NCBI GenBank assembly: GCA_033060915.1
Contig: CM065377.1
Span: forward strand, 54,294,183 to 54,358,182
DNA length: 64,000 nucleotides
Source: Euryodendron excelsum
Taxonomy: Eukaryota; Streptophyta; Magnoliopsida; Ericales; Pentaphylacaceae
Direction of reading: 5' to 3'
Shown: in pieces, positions 34,727 to 46,172 of the stretch
Layout: every line of letters begins with the position of its first letter
How positions within the stretch are numbered: the first letter of the stretch is position 1
The notes under the pieces: model-generated
Database searches by the model: none
What the model was told of the DNA's origin: nothing
What the model saw: only the letters and a program-made list of their open reading frames with translations
Program-made: the position numbers and the translations under genes

Positions 34727-36281
34727 ATGACGGAAGAATTTAATCATCAACAACCTGGAAATCCCAACCCGCCAAATTCAAATAATATACCTGAAGGTGG
34801 GAGTGTACATAGTGATCCTCCCTATAGGTCTCTCAGAGATTATTTGAATCCCGCTAGGCAAGTGCCTACCTTTTGCATTGTTCTTCCTGCGCATTACGCA
34901 GCGATGACTTTAAAACTGGGAATGATCCAGCTGATAAATTCATTCCATGATTTGGATTATGAAAAATCATATCAACACATAAAAGATTTCAAGGATGTAT
35001 GCTCTATGTTCTTTGATAATTCTTACCCAAAGAAAGTTGTACTTTTAAAATTCTTCCTGTTTTCTCTCAAAGACAAAGCCAAGACATGGTTCAATTCATT
35101 GAGGCTTAGGTTTATTCATTCTTGGTAAGATCTTCAGACAGAATTCTTAAAAAAATTCTTCCCTGAGCATAAAACTAAGACGATTCGTCGTTAGATCTCT
35201 AAATTTGGCCCTGTGTCTAGTGAATCGTTTTTCCAATGTTGGGAGAGATTCACAGAGTTGTTGAATGCTTGTCCATATCATGGTTTCACCAATTGGCATA
35301 TCAGAAATACTTTCTATTCTTTATTGACTCCACAACTGAAGCAATTTGTTGAGTCTATGTGCGCAGGGACTTTGTATGACAAAGACCTATATGAAGCGTA
35401 TGATTTCTTTGACTACTTAGCGAATTTGGCTAGAGATTGGGCCACAACTGGGACCCAAAATCCTGAGTCTAAGCCTAGGGTAATATTTCAGCTTAATCAA
35501 GTGGATGATCTGAATGCTAGAGTTGCTGCACTTACCCAAAAGATAGAAGCCATAGAGACAAGTAAGGTCAATGTTGTGAATACTAGGTCTCCTAGGGAAG
35601 AGAGTTGTTTAATGTGTGGTACAATGGAACATGACACTGCTATATATCCAATTATACCAGGTTTCAAGGAGGCTTTACATGGCCAAGCCAATGCGGTTGG
35701 CCAATATCGAGGTACATATAGTGATCAACGAGTTGGGGGGAACCCTTTCTCGAACACATATAACCCAAGATGGAGAAATCACCCAAACTTTGGGTGGAAA
35801 AATGAGGGTCCTTCGAATCCTCAAGTATTCCAAGGAGGGCCTCAAAACCCTCAACCTTTTCAATCCTAACCTGTTCAAGCTTAACAATCCATGCCTTTCC
35901 AACCCCAACCTAATGCATACCAACCCCCTCATAGGAAACCATTAGAAGATAATATTTATCAATTGACAAATGATATGAGAGGAGTCAATAATAGGGTGGA
36001 TAGGCAGGCAAATGTGTTAGACCAACATACTAGGATGTTGGAAGGACATAGCAAAGCAAGTGTCAACTTTAACACAAGCTTCAACCCACCAAGTGTCTGG
36101 AAGATTTCCATCTCAACTGCAACCAAATCCAAATCCCAATAAGCAAGTGAACATGACCGAAGCGAGGACTGATCCTCAATCCAGTCATGAACAAGTCCAA
36201 TCCATCACATCCTTGAGGAGTGAAAAAATTATTGATAAAACCATTCACCCTAGAAAGGAAACTCTTAAGGTTAGTGATGTA
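34727..36281 (+). pseudogene. gag of the Athila-type element (broken)
   Basis: The gag frame starts at the ATG at 34727. It contains a retrotransposon gag core ('FKDVCSMFFD', 'LFSLKDKAKTWF', then after a stop 'FFPEHKTK' and 'CWERFTELLNACPYHGF'), a CxxC remnant ('ESCLMCGTMEHD'), a Gln/Asn/Pro-rich tail, and a start of the gag-pro linker. In-frame stops lie at about 35126, 35192, 35867 and 35882, with a frameshift near 36090-36100. The insertion of a copia LTR at 36282 then separates gag from pol. Confidence 0.88.
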
Positions 36282-38355
36282 TGTTAACTCAAAATTGACC
36301 CTATGTTTATTTTGATGATAACTAAACCATGTGTTATTTTACTAATAAATTTACTTAGTGTGAAGATTAATAAAGTTTATAATTTAGTCTTAAAATTCAG
36401 TTTTAGGTCTAATATATGTCAAAGTGAATGCACAACAAGCTCAAGATCAAGCAACAAACTCCAAGAGCTATGCAATGAACCAAACAAAGGATTGATGCCT
36501 ATTTCTACTACAAACAAATATTTTATATTCGAAGAGATTGAAGGTGTTCAAATGAAACTTTCATCAAGTATGCATAGACTCATTGAAGACTCACTTGTAC
36601 TCAAGAAAGATTGAAGACTTCATTAGAATATGAAAATATCAGTTGAAGACAATTTGCTTGTTGAAGAGATTGAAAATGCTCAAGAGAAGACTTCATCAAG
36701 AATGCAAAGATCAAATCCAGATTATGTGATTGAAGTTGCTCGAGAAGAAGATTCACATTAATCGTTTGATCTCTACATAGAATCCAAGTGAAGAATTCTT
36801 CTGAGATATAAAGAATCAATGAAGACAACATGCATGAAAAGATTTCATCAAGTTTACAAAAGTCTCATTAAAGTGATCTTAAAGAAGAAGGAAGAACTTT
36901 TAGCAAAGAGAAGAAATCGACAATGAAACATTGTGAAGCTCTACATATTTGAGAAAGCTTGGCATTGAAAGAGATTGTTCTACAATAAAAGAGGAAGCTT
37001 TGCAAATGAAGAAGAAGAGATCAACATTGATCTAATGAAGCTCTGACAGTTTGGAAATTAGGAAGAGTTGAATAATGATTGATTCAATCCAAATTGAATA
37101 GAAGTCATCTCTAATGAGTTAAAAAAGTTTTGATTGATCATCATACCCCAAAGAGAAGATTCCCTGAAGATTTTATACTATTGCTGAGATGAGCTGGATC
37201 ATTAGAAATCAGAAAGCAGATTTCTAGGTAATGAGTGGACTCATGGAGATGAAAAGTCACCTCATGAATACTGAAGTAAAGGCTTGAAGACAAAATGATC
37301 AATGAGCGGACTCATAAACATGAAGAGTCGCCTCATGAATACAGACGCAGAAAACTTGAAGATCAAATGAGCAAAGAGACTTTTTGATATAAAGAATCAA
37401 CTCACGAAACCTGAAGTAAGTTTTCTATACAAAGAACGGACTCATGAAATTGAAGAGTCACCTAATGACAACAGAAACAAAAATCTGAAGACCAAATAAA
37501 CAAAGAGCCAGCTCCTGAAGATGAAGAGTCGTTTCATGGCAACAAAAGCAAAGATGTGAAGACAGAATGAACAAGGAACTGACTCATTGATATGAAGAGT
37601 GGACTTATGGAGACTGTAGACAACATCTGGTGAATGTAAAACCAGAAGTGTCAACTCTACAAGCCTAGAGTCGACCCTTGGGATATAACGACTAGTTTTT
37701 CTAATGTTATAAGGGGACTGGACGTGCATTAAATGAAACCAAACAACCTCCAACGGATGGAATCAATACAGGGGTTTATATACAAGCTTCCAGCTGCCTT
37801 TATAACAAGAAAGAGAGACAAGAAACAAGAATAACTGACTGATCAACTGAAATTCCTGAATATTCCTCTTGTCTTTACTTTGTGAGCTTTGATTGTATAT
37901 TCTACTCTTGTTAGAGAGTTTGTGAGTCACTTGTATATTTTAATACACTTGTAAGTGAGAGTTTGAGAGTTCTCTTAAGAAAGAAAAACTCTTGTAAGTT
38001 TAAGTGGAGCTTGGACAAAACCACTTGGTGGCTGAAGAACTTGGGTAGAAGTTCTTGTATAGTGAGCTGAGCACTTGATCAATCAGCAACTCATTTGTAA
38101 TTAGAGATTACATAGTGGAAGGAGATTTCAAGGGTATCTTGGGGTGAAGACGTAGATCACGGTTTGTGGTTGAACCTCGGTAACTCTCTGTGTTCTTTTT
38201 TATGCTTTGTTTTCTTTTCTTCTTCTGATTACATTGCATTACATATAGATTGATCATTTTTACATTGGTTAGATTAATTTTAATTAATCTTAATTGTTAT
38301 TAATATTCAAAAAACCCAATTCACCCCTCCTCTTGGGTTGTCTTTTGGGCCAACA
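36282..38355 (+). repeat. Copia (SIRE/Maximus-like) solo LTR inside the Athila-type element
   Basis: Starts TGTTAACTCAAAATTGACCC and ends CTTTTGGGCCAACA. Near its 3' end 'CAATTCACCCCTCCTCTTGG' is the phrase typical of SIRE-type LTR ends. Flanks ATGTA (36277-36281) and ATATA (38356-38360) look like a 5-bp duplication with one mismatch. It has no internal region, so it is a solo LTR left by LTR-LTR recombination. It contains degenerate tandem repeats at 37230-37620. Confidence 0.82.
37230..37620 (+). repeat. Degenerate tandem repeats within the solo LTR
   Basis: A motif 'GACTCATG..GATGAAGAGTC' followed by GCCTCATGAATAC-type and GAAGATCAAATGA-type sequence recurs five or six times at roughly 60-75 bp spacing, with many substitutions. 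Confidence 0.7.
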
Positions 38356-39040
38356 ATATAGGGAAGGAAGATGTGAGAGAACAATAGAGAGAAAAAGATA
38401 AGAGTGGGAAAGAAAAATAACAGGTTGAGGCAGCCTTAGAGCCAACCAAAGCATCTGAAGATAAAGGCATTAATGTTATGAAATATGCCCCGTTTCCTCA
38501 TAAATTGACCAAACCAAAATATGAGCTTTTGAATTCTGAAATTTATGAAGTGTTTAAACAGGTTAAGATCAACATTTCGATTTTAGATGCCATCAAGCAA
38601 ATTCCCTCTATGCCAAGTTCTTAAAGAACTTGTGTAATGTAAAAACAAGGTTGCATGTCAAGGAAACTGCCTTCATGAATGAGAGCCAAAGTGTAATTTT
38701 GCAATGTAAGTCTCCACCGAAGTATAAAGACCCCAGCTATCCTACTATTTCGTGTACAATAGGGGAAAACAAGATAGATCGAGCCCTTCTTGATCTAGGA
38801 GCAAGTGTCAATCTACTTCCTTATTCAGTTTATCAACAACTCGGATTAGGTGAGTTGCGCTGTACACATGTCACCTTGCAACTAGCTAACAGATCTATTA
38901 AGGTTCCTAGGGGTATTGTGGATAATGTTCTCATTCAGATAGATAAGTTCTACTATCCAATGGATTTCATTGTGCTAGATACACAACTAGTTAAGAACAT
39001 TAGTGCTTATTTCCAAATTTCTGTTATCTTATAACGACCA
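38356..39040 (+). pseudogene. Aspartic protease region of the Athila-type element (broken)
   Basis: Resumes the pol-side frame after the inserted LTR: a linker ('VFKQVKINISILDAI') and then the retropepsin core 'ALLDLGASVNLLPYSVY' in the open segment 38630-39034. The catalytic D-[LTS]-G-A-S motif is present. Stops lie around 38623 and 39034, so no full polyprotein could be made. Confidence 0.85.
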
Positions 39041-39340
39041 TTCCTTGCCACGTGTAATGTCGTAATCCATTATAGGAATGGACTGTTAAAGTTGTCGTTT
39101 GGGAATATGACTGTTGAGATAAATATCTTTTCAGTTGGAAAATAACCGGGAGAGTATGAAGACATCAGAGAAGTAGACTGCATTGAGTCTATTGTTTAAG
39201 AGTACTTTGAGAGTGAATTCTTTGATGATCCTATTGAAAAAGCTCTTGTTTTGTGCAAGCCTAATGATCAGTTAGATTATGATCGTGTCAAGTTTAAGGA
39301 CACAATTCTTAGAGGGATAGAGAAAGAACAATGTATGTAA

Positions 39341-40430
39341 GTGGGTCACTGGACCCCATCATTTGAGCCTTTAATTTCTAGTGTCATAAAGCTTGTCCCT
39401 TCTGAAGAAAAAGCACCCACTCCGGAAAGAAAACATTTGCCATCTACATTGAAGTATCTATTCCTTGGTAAAGGTGAGTCTTATCCTTTTGTTATATCCT
39501 CTAGCTTGTCTGAAGGCCAAGAGAAGAGCCTTGTGCAACTGCTAAAAAATCATAGAAAAGTCTTAGGTTGGACCATTGCAGACCTTCACGGTATTAGTTC
39601 TCTTGTATATACACATCGTATATATTTTGAGGAAGAGTCTAAACCGGTGCATCAAATGCAAAGATGTTTAAATCCTAACATAAAGGAAGTTATGAGAGGA
39701 GAAGTACTGAAGCTTCTCGGTGCAGGTATCATATACTCCATCTCTGATTCAAAGTGGGTTAGTCAAACCCAAGTTGGTCCTAAGAAATCTGGAGTTATGG
39801 TAATTTAAAATGAGAAAAATGAATTAGTGTCCACTAGGATTCAAACTGGGTGGCGCATGTGTATTGATTACCGTGGACTAAATACTGTTACTAGAAAATA
39901 CCACTTTCCACTTCCATTCTTGGACTAAGTCTTAGAATGAGTGGCAGGATGAGCCTTTTACTGTTTTTTAGATGGGTCTCTAGGTACAATCAAATTGAAA
40001 TTGCCTTAGAAGACTAAGATAAGACGACTTTCATATGCCTTTTTGGTACTTACGCTTACAAAAGAATACCCTTCAGCTTGTGCAATGCACCAACCACTTT
40101 TCAAAGATGCATGATGAGTATCTTTAGTAATATGGTGGAGAGATTTTTGGAGGTTTTCATAAATGATTTTTCTGTGTACGGAGATACTTATGAGAGTTTT
40201 TTGGAATACCTTGAGAAGGTGTTAGAAAGATGTGAGGATAGTAACCTTGTCCTACACTGGGAAAAGTGCCACTTCATAGTGACACAACGTATAGTGCTTG
40301 GACATATCGTGTCTAATAAAGGGATTGAGGTAGATAAAGCCAAAGTTGAACTGATCCAGAAACTACCTACTCCTAGAACTGTGAAAGGCATTCAATATTT
40401 CCTTGGACATGCTGGTTTCTACCGGTGATT
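39341..40430 (+). pseudogene. Reverse transcriptase of the Athila-type element (broken, active site changed)
   Basis: Recognisable blocks: 'LGAGIIYSISDSKWVSQTQ', 'MCIDYRGLNTVTRKY', then a frameshift near 39975, 'YNQIEIALED', 'CNAPTTFQRCMMSIFSNM' and 'LVLHWEKCHF'. The catalytic box expected as (F/Y)xDD reads F-I-N-D-F at about 40158-40172, so one of the two metal-binding aspartates is asparagine. At least five in-frame stops lie between 39806 and 40020. Confidence 0.9.
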
Positions 40431-40461
40431 CATAGCAGGATTTAGTGCCATCTCTCATCCA

Positions 40462-40948
40462 ATGTGCCATCTATTGTCAAAAGACGTTTCATTTGAATGG
40501 ACATCTGAATGCCAAAAAGCTTTTGACAAGCTTAAAGAATTGTTGACAACTGCACCTATTATTCGGTCACCCAATTGGTCTTTACCTTTCGAGTTAATGT
40601 GTGATGCTAGTGATTATGCTATAGGAGTAGTTTTGGGGCAAAGAGTGGACAAAAAACCCTATGTGATCTATTATGCAAGTAAAACCTTAAATGAAGCCCA
40701 AATGAACTATACCACAACCGAAAAGGAACTTCTTGCTATCGTGTTTGCATTAGATAAATTTCGGTCGTACTTAATAGGGTCATTAGTCATCATATACACT
40801 AACCATTCTGCACTATAGTGCTTACTCACCAAGCTTGATACAAAGCCACGCCTCATTCGTTGGATTCTTTTGTTACAAGAGTTCCACATTGAGATCAGAG
40901 ATAAAAAAGGAGTAGAAAATGTTGATGCTAATTATTTTTCATGGCTCC
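40462..40948 (+). pseudogene. RNase H domain of the Athila-type element (broken)
   Basis: 'CDASDYAIGVVLGQ', 'YTTTEKELLAIVFALDKFR' and 'IIYTNHSAL' mark a Ty3 RNase H. The first Asp and the Glu are present, but the usual TDH triplet reads TNH and a stop follows the Leu. Downstream '[15 protein letters not shown]' is the normal connection to integrase. The frame is cut at 40949 by an inserted LTR. Confidence 0.88.
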
Positions 40949-42503
40949 TGATTCCACTTTAAAAGTGTAATCTTTGTCCCCTAATTAAGTGTTTGTTAGC
41001 CTTTATATAGGTATTATAATAGGTTTTTAGCAATAAATTGACTTAAAGTGGTTTTTCATATGTATTGTAGGTTTTTGGTGATACAATGGTGAAAAAGGGC
41101 CTAAAGAGGAGAAGTCCGTCCGGACGGACCGTTCGGACGGTGCGTTTGGACGGATAAATGACCGTTCGGACTCCTATACCATTTGGACACTTCGTTCGGA
41201 CGAGCGAATTACCGTTTGGACGCTACGACAGAGATCGGAGTTCTAAAGTTGATATTTACCGTTCAAAGCCCTTCCAAAGTCCATTTTTTCCATTCTAAGC
41301 TATCACAGAGTCGTCTTTTTCCATTCGAAGAAATATAGAGCCAAGATTCTACATCTAAAGACCGTCTGAACGGTGAAATAACCATTCGAACGGTTATGCC
41401 ACCGTTTGGACGGTGCGTCCAGACGCATATCGGATGTACTTAGGACGCACTTCGGACGGTGAGCGTAGATTTGCCCTACAACCCAACAGTCGAAGAAAAA
41501 AGAGGGTTATGTTAGTTTTTAGGGTTTAAGTTGCGGCTAGAGAGAGAGCATAGAGGAAAATTATGTATTTTTCTTAGATTTACTTTACTTTGTTGTATTT
41601 AGGACTTTGGAAAGTGTTTAGATAGTTTTCTAGTGTTGATTTAGTGTAATCTTTCACATTTTCTATAGTTCAATATATATTTACTTTTGATTTAAAGTCA
41701 AGATGTTGTCTCTACACTTTAGAAAGCTCTCAACCATGGAATCTTCAAGCTAAACTCATTGTTTGGGAACAAATGTGAAAATCTACCAATGAAGGCATGA
41801 AAAATAAAATGGGAGTCCTTGAATCTTGTTGAATATCTATTTTGCATATTTTTCCCTAATTATATTGTAATTAATTGTTGTAGAAATCTTAAATCTATAA
41901 ACATAGTTAATAACATGTGATTTATTTCTAAAGAACCCATAAATGGTGATAAAACTTAATTCCAAAATAATTAGAGATCCATAAAATTTTAAAGCTAAAC
42001 TTTTCGAATCAAGGGCCTTTGGACAGTTCTTGATTTGAGTTAACCCAAACTCCCCCTTTCAAATTCCGTGTTAGAATTGGTAGATTGGAACATTTGAACC
42101 CAAACCCCCTTTTTAATCAAGTTAAATCCTTACTTGTGCTCATTTGGAATTTTGGTTAAATTAAGAGTTAATTTAGTCATAATTGTGGTTGTTGTAGTAG
42201 AATTTTCATAATTGTCAAATTGCTTTAGCTAGAATCAAGTTGTAGGTTTCAATTTCATTTTAATTGTTTGCCTAGTTGCTAGTAAACCAAACCCTCAAAC
42301 ACCAAAAGATTTTCGGTCAAATTTTAGTTACCATAGGTATCGATTCCACTCTTGGTTTGCGACTGCAATTTGAATAAGTTTCTAAACTCTACTCGTTTCT
42401 ATTGCTAGATTGGCACAGGTCTCATGGGAGAACACGATAGTGGGAATACCCCCACTTAAACTACAAGCACCTCCATCGCGGTGAGAGTGGAAAGGACGAG
42501 TCA
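40949..42503 (+). repeat. Gypsy (Athila/Tat-like) solo LTR inside the Athila-type element
   Basis: TGATTCCACTTTAAAAGTG... to ...GACGAGTCA, 1555 bp, flanked by an exact GCTCC duplication (40944-40948 and 42504-42508). The frame of the host element continues directly after the duplication, confirming the boundaries. It contains a dense CCGTTCGGACGG-type cluster (41109-41465) and an end like that of the LTR at 1-1516. Confidence 0.92.
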
Positions 42504-42508
42504 GCTCC

Positions 42509-43896
42509 CTACTAATGGGAAAGCCAAAGATACTCTCCCTATTAATGAGTATTTTCCAGATGAGCATCTTTTTCAAATTCAAGCACTTTCTTAAGCAACT
42601 ATTCCATGGTTCGTTGATATAGCCAACTTTTTGGCTACTGGCAAGATACCGTCAAACTGGTTTTACTTAGACAAACGAAAATTCTTCAGAAATGTGAGGT
42701 ATTTCTTTTGGGATGATCCATACTTGTTTAGGTATTGTCCCGATCAGATAATTCGTTGGTGTATCCTCGACAATGAGTTTCATTCTGTCATGGAGTTCTG
42801 TCACTCCTATGCTTGTGATAGGCACTTTAGTTCAAACAAGACGGTTGCAAAGATTCTACAATTTGGCTTATATTGGCCCACCATGTTTCATGACGTTCAC
42901 ACCTTTTTCACATCCTGTGATAGGTGTCAACGACTAGGAAGCCTGACTAGAAGGCATATGATGCCCCTCAACCCTATTCTTACTCTTGAGATATTTGATT
43001 GTTGGGGTATTGATTTCATGGGACCGTTTCCGAGTTCGTTTGGATTCCTTTACATTCTTGTAGCCATTGATTATGTGTCTAAATGGGTAGAGGCTGTTGC
43101 TTCTCGTACCAATGATCGCCGCGTTTTGGTCAAGTTCTTAAAGGAAAATATTTTCTCGCTTGGTATGCCTCGTGCTGTCATTAGTGATGGTGGCACTCAC
43201 TTTTGTAATAAACCTATTGGAATTTTAATGTGAAAGTATGCGGTCGTTCACAAGGTTAGTACATCTTATCATCCCCAAACTAGTGGCTAAGTTGAGTTAG
43301 CTAACTAGGAGATTAAGTATATTCTTGAGAAAACTGTTAACCCTAACCGCAAAGACTGATCCTTAAGGTTAGTAAATACACTCTGGGCTTATAGAACTGC
43401 TTACAAAACTATGTTAGATGCTTTCCCTCACAGGCTTATGTGTAGAAAATCATGTCACCTTCATGTAGAAATTGAGCACAATGCCTATTAGGCCATTCAC
43501 CAATTTAATGAGAATATTGATGCGGCTGGCCATACTAGAAAGCTGCAACTCAATGAACTTGATGAACTCCGAAATGATGCCTATAAGAATGCAAAGATCT
43601 CTAAAGTCAAGATGAAAACATTCCATGACCAGCACATCCTCCGTAAGTCTTTTCATGTCGGTCAAAAAGTATTGTTTTACAATTCTCGGTCACCCTTGTT
43701 TTTGGGCAAATTAAAGAGTAAGTGGTCTGGACCTTATCAGGTAAGAAATGTGTCACCGCACAGAGTAGTCGAAATTGAGAATTCCAACAATGGGAATGTT
43801 TTTAAAGTCAATGGGCAAAGACTGAAACCCTACTTGGAGAATTTTGTAAGTTTGATTGAAAATGTGGATCTTATGGATCTACCATTGCTTGAGTAG
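42509..43896 (+). pseudogene. Integrase of the Athila-type element (broken)
   Basis: The segment 42631-43233 encodes the zinc-binding HHCC part ('[16 protein letters not shown]', '[11 protein letters not shown]') and the catalytic core with both aspartates ('[15 protein letters not shown]', '[13 protein letters not shown]'). The third acidic residue is in 'EIKYILEK', after two in-frame stops. The C-terminal domain ('VGQKVLFYNSRSPLFLGKLK', 'WSGPYQV') is open in the same frame at 43612-43896. Stops at about 43231, 43288, 43306, 43360 and 43489 disable it. Confidence 0.9.
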
Positions 43897-44269
43897 AAAT
43901 AACACCCAATTAGTTTGTACAGTTAGTTTAGTCTATTTATTTGGTTTTCTAGCTAGTTTATCTTTAGCTGGAGGGCAGGGATCTTTCTTCCCACCCGTGT
44001 TTGTCTTTCACCCTTTCCTTTCCCTTTTCGCCTTGCAGTCGTGGCTGTTATTTGGTTTTGGGGGGTTGGGGGGGGGGGGTAGGAACACGTTCGTTTTTCT
44101 GATATTTATATTATTATCTTTTATTATTTTGTCTTCGTGACCAGCAGACATTAAAGAACTGGATAGTGTCATGTCTTCTTATATAGATGGTTGAGTACTT
44201 ACATTTGCATGTTGCATCTTCCGGATATTTCCACTTGGTATCAGGGACGAGATAATTCGCCGTGCAAAG

Positions 44270-44572
44270 ATGGTGAGGAGAGTTGAGCTCCAAGAGAAAC
44301 AACCTCAACCGCTTACTAGTCGCAGTACTCTGCCCAGAAAGAAAAGAGCAATGAGACTAAATAAGTGTCACCGTTGTGCTAGACACACGTGTGTGGATAA
44401 AAATTACAAAGGGAGTAACCGACTAATGTTAAGGAATCAGATGATTTACCTAGATATTATTAAAGGGCAAGTAAATGTTGTGGCATTGAGACGTCTTGGA
44501 ATCACCAGAACAGTAGACCATCTTGATTTTGATGTCAAAAGTCTGGCTCAACTTTGTAATGATTCTTCTTAA
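44270..44572 (+). CDS. Short ORF of unknown function between pol and the 3' LTR
   Basis: A 100-codon uninterrupted ATG-started frame, basic at its N-terminus, with a Cys/His cluster 'CHRCARHTC' around residues 34-42 and a mixed helical-looking C-terminal half. It lies about 370 bp after integrase, in the position where Athila elements may carry an env-like or other extra ORF. I do not recognise the protein. Its openness stands out because every pol and gag domain in the same element is broken, but 100 codons can stay open by chance. Any role is unknown. Confidence 0.3.
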   Translation: MVRRVELQEKQPQPLTSRSTLPRKKRAMRLNKCHRCARHTCVDKNYKGSNRLMLRNQMIYLDIIKGQVNVVALRRLGITRTVDHLDFDVKSLAQLCNDSS

Positions 44573-46172
44573 GGTTTGCTATGTTTAAGTATTTTATTTG
44601 CATGTTTATCTTTATTTGTAAATATGACTAATATTTATTTTGTAGATTTTTTTTCATCTTTCAAAAAAAAGAAAAAAGGGAATAAAAAAAAAGAGTGTTT
44701 CATAATTTTGTACAGTTTTTTGTGGAATGCAAATGTAGATTTTGAAATTTTTTGAAACATGTTTTTATCCATTTTGCACAATTTTTGTTTTATCCTTTTT
44801 TTTTTTAATACAATTGTAAGATTTTATCTTAGCACATAGATAAAGACAATTTAAAGCACTCAACATCTCATGATAAGTCTAGTATTTTTATATATTGTAC
44901 AGTTTCATCCTTATAAAAGTGGAGATTATTCACCAAGTGAGTTTTAAAGCCAATTACGCCTTTCGGAGTGTTTATATTTATTCTTGATGAAATTCTTTCA
45001 CATCACTCATTCAATAGCTCCATTATATTTGTATTTGCCTTAATTGTTGGAATTGCTTAGGTAATTGAATATGTTGAATTCTTAAAATTGTGAGCTATTG
45101 TGCACTTGCAAAAGTGAATCGAGGCCATTTTTGATTTTGTGAGCCACAGATTTTTTTTATGGACATAATTCTCTGGAACCATCTTTAAGCATATGCCTTT
45201 CTCTCTTGCTGCATATATCATTGCTAAAGTTTTGTTCCTAAAAATAAAAACACAAGTATTTTTAGTTGTGCATGTTGAATCGAGAAAGTGGGTAGAAAGA
45301 AAAGAAAAGAAAAACAAAGAAAAAGGGAAGTATAAAAAAAAAAAAGAAGAAGAAGAAGAAGAAGAAGAAGAAGAAGAGGTTGTCTATTGAAAGAAAATCA
45401 ATCAAATGAAAATGGAGAAAATGCAGGTACGTATTCAGTGATCATTGCATGCCTTGATCACATATGTTTTGAACATTTTATCCTTTCTTTCTCCCTATCT
45501 TAAATCTCATGACCAAGTTACAACTTGAATAAAGCCCTCGATGATTTGAAGTGCACATTGCTTGTTCATTAACTCGTTAAAGAATTCACATATCAATTGC
45601 TTTTGTAATTTTAACATTAAGTATTTTTTCATAGAACCATGTCAAGTCGTCTCTCACTTTCTATATTCACGTCATTTCTTTATGGTTGTCTCTTTTGATT
45701 TTACATTGCATTTACTCTTTTACAAGAACAACCAGTGTGAGATACCTATGTTCTTTCTTACTTCTGAGAGAATATCCAGTGAGATTGAATCAAAACTTAA
45801 AAAATGACGCTGTGTTTTTATATTGTAATACTTTCCTTATCATATAATGAACACACACACAAAGTCTCTCATATATTGTTCTAAGACATTATCTTTCTTG
45901 TATATTAAAAAGTAGGATAAACAGAATACGCTTGTGTTTGATATATGTCATATTTTGTCCTTATTATCCTCACTTGAAGGCTACATTTTGATGTTTGTGG
46001 GTATCATCACTGGAAACCCTTACGAGACTATATTCGTCCACTAAGAGTAACCTAAGGATTTAAAGGCTTAGTGCATAAGCTAAATGCACTCGTGATCCGT
46101 ACGAAAGTAGAGCTTACCTATTTAAGTGTGTTTTATTTTGTTAGGGACTAGCAAAAGTTTAGTTGGGAGGTG
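44573..46172 (+). other. 3' noncoding region and polypurine tract of the Athila-type element
   Basis: Contains a (GAA)n tract (45344-45376), the region starting 'AATCGAGGCCATTTTTGAT' (45118) that also occurs at 30184, and the conserved block 45991-46172. A stem-loop at 46136-46156 is followed by AGTTGGGAGGTG, the polypurine tract, and the LTR. An 18-nt G-rich run at 44063-44081 lies just upstream of the short ORF. Confidence 0.75.

Noticed and set aside
37230..37620. Regularly spaced GACTCATG motifs as a gene-regulatory array or satellite
   Set aside because: They lie wholly inside a copia solo LTR with target duplication, so they belong to that LTR; they are also too diverged for a satellite.
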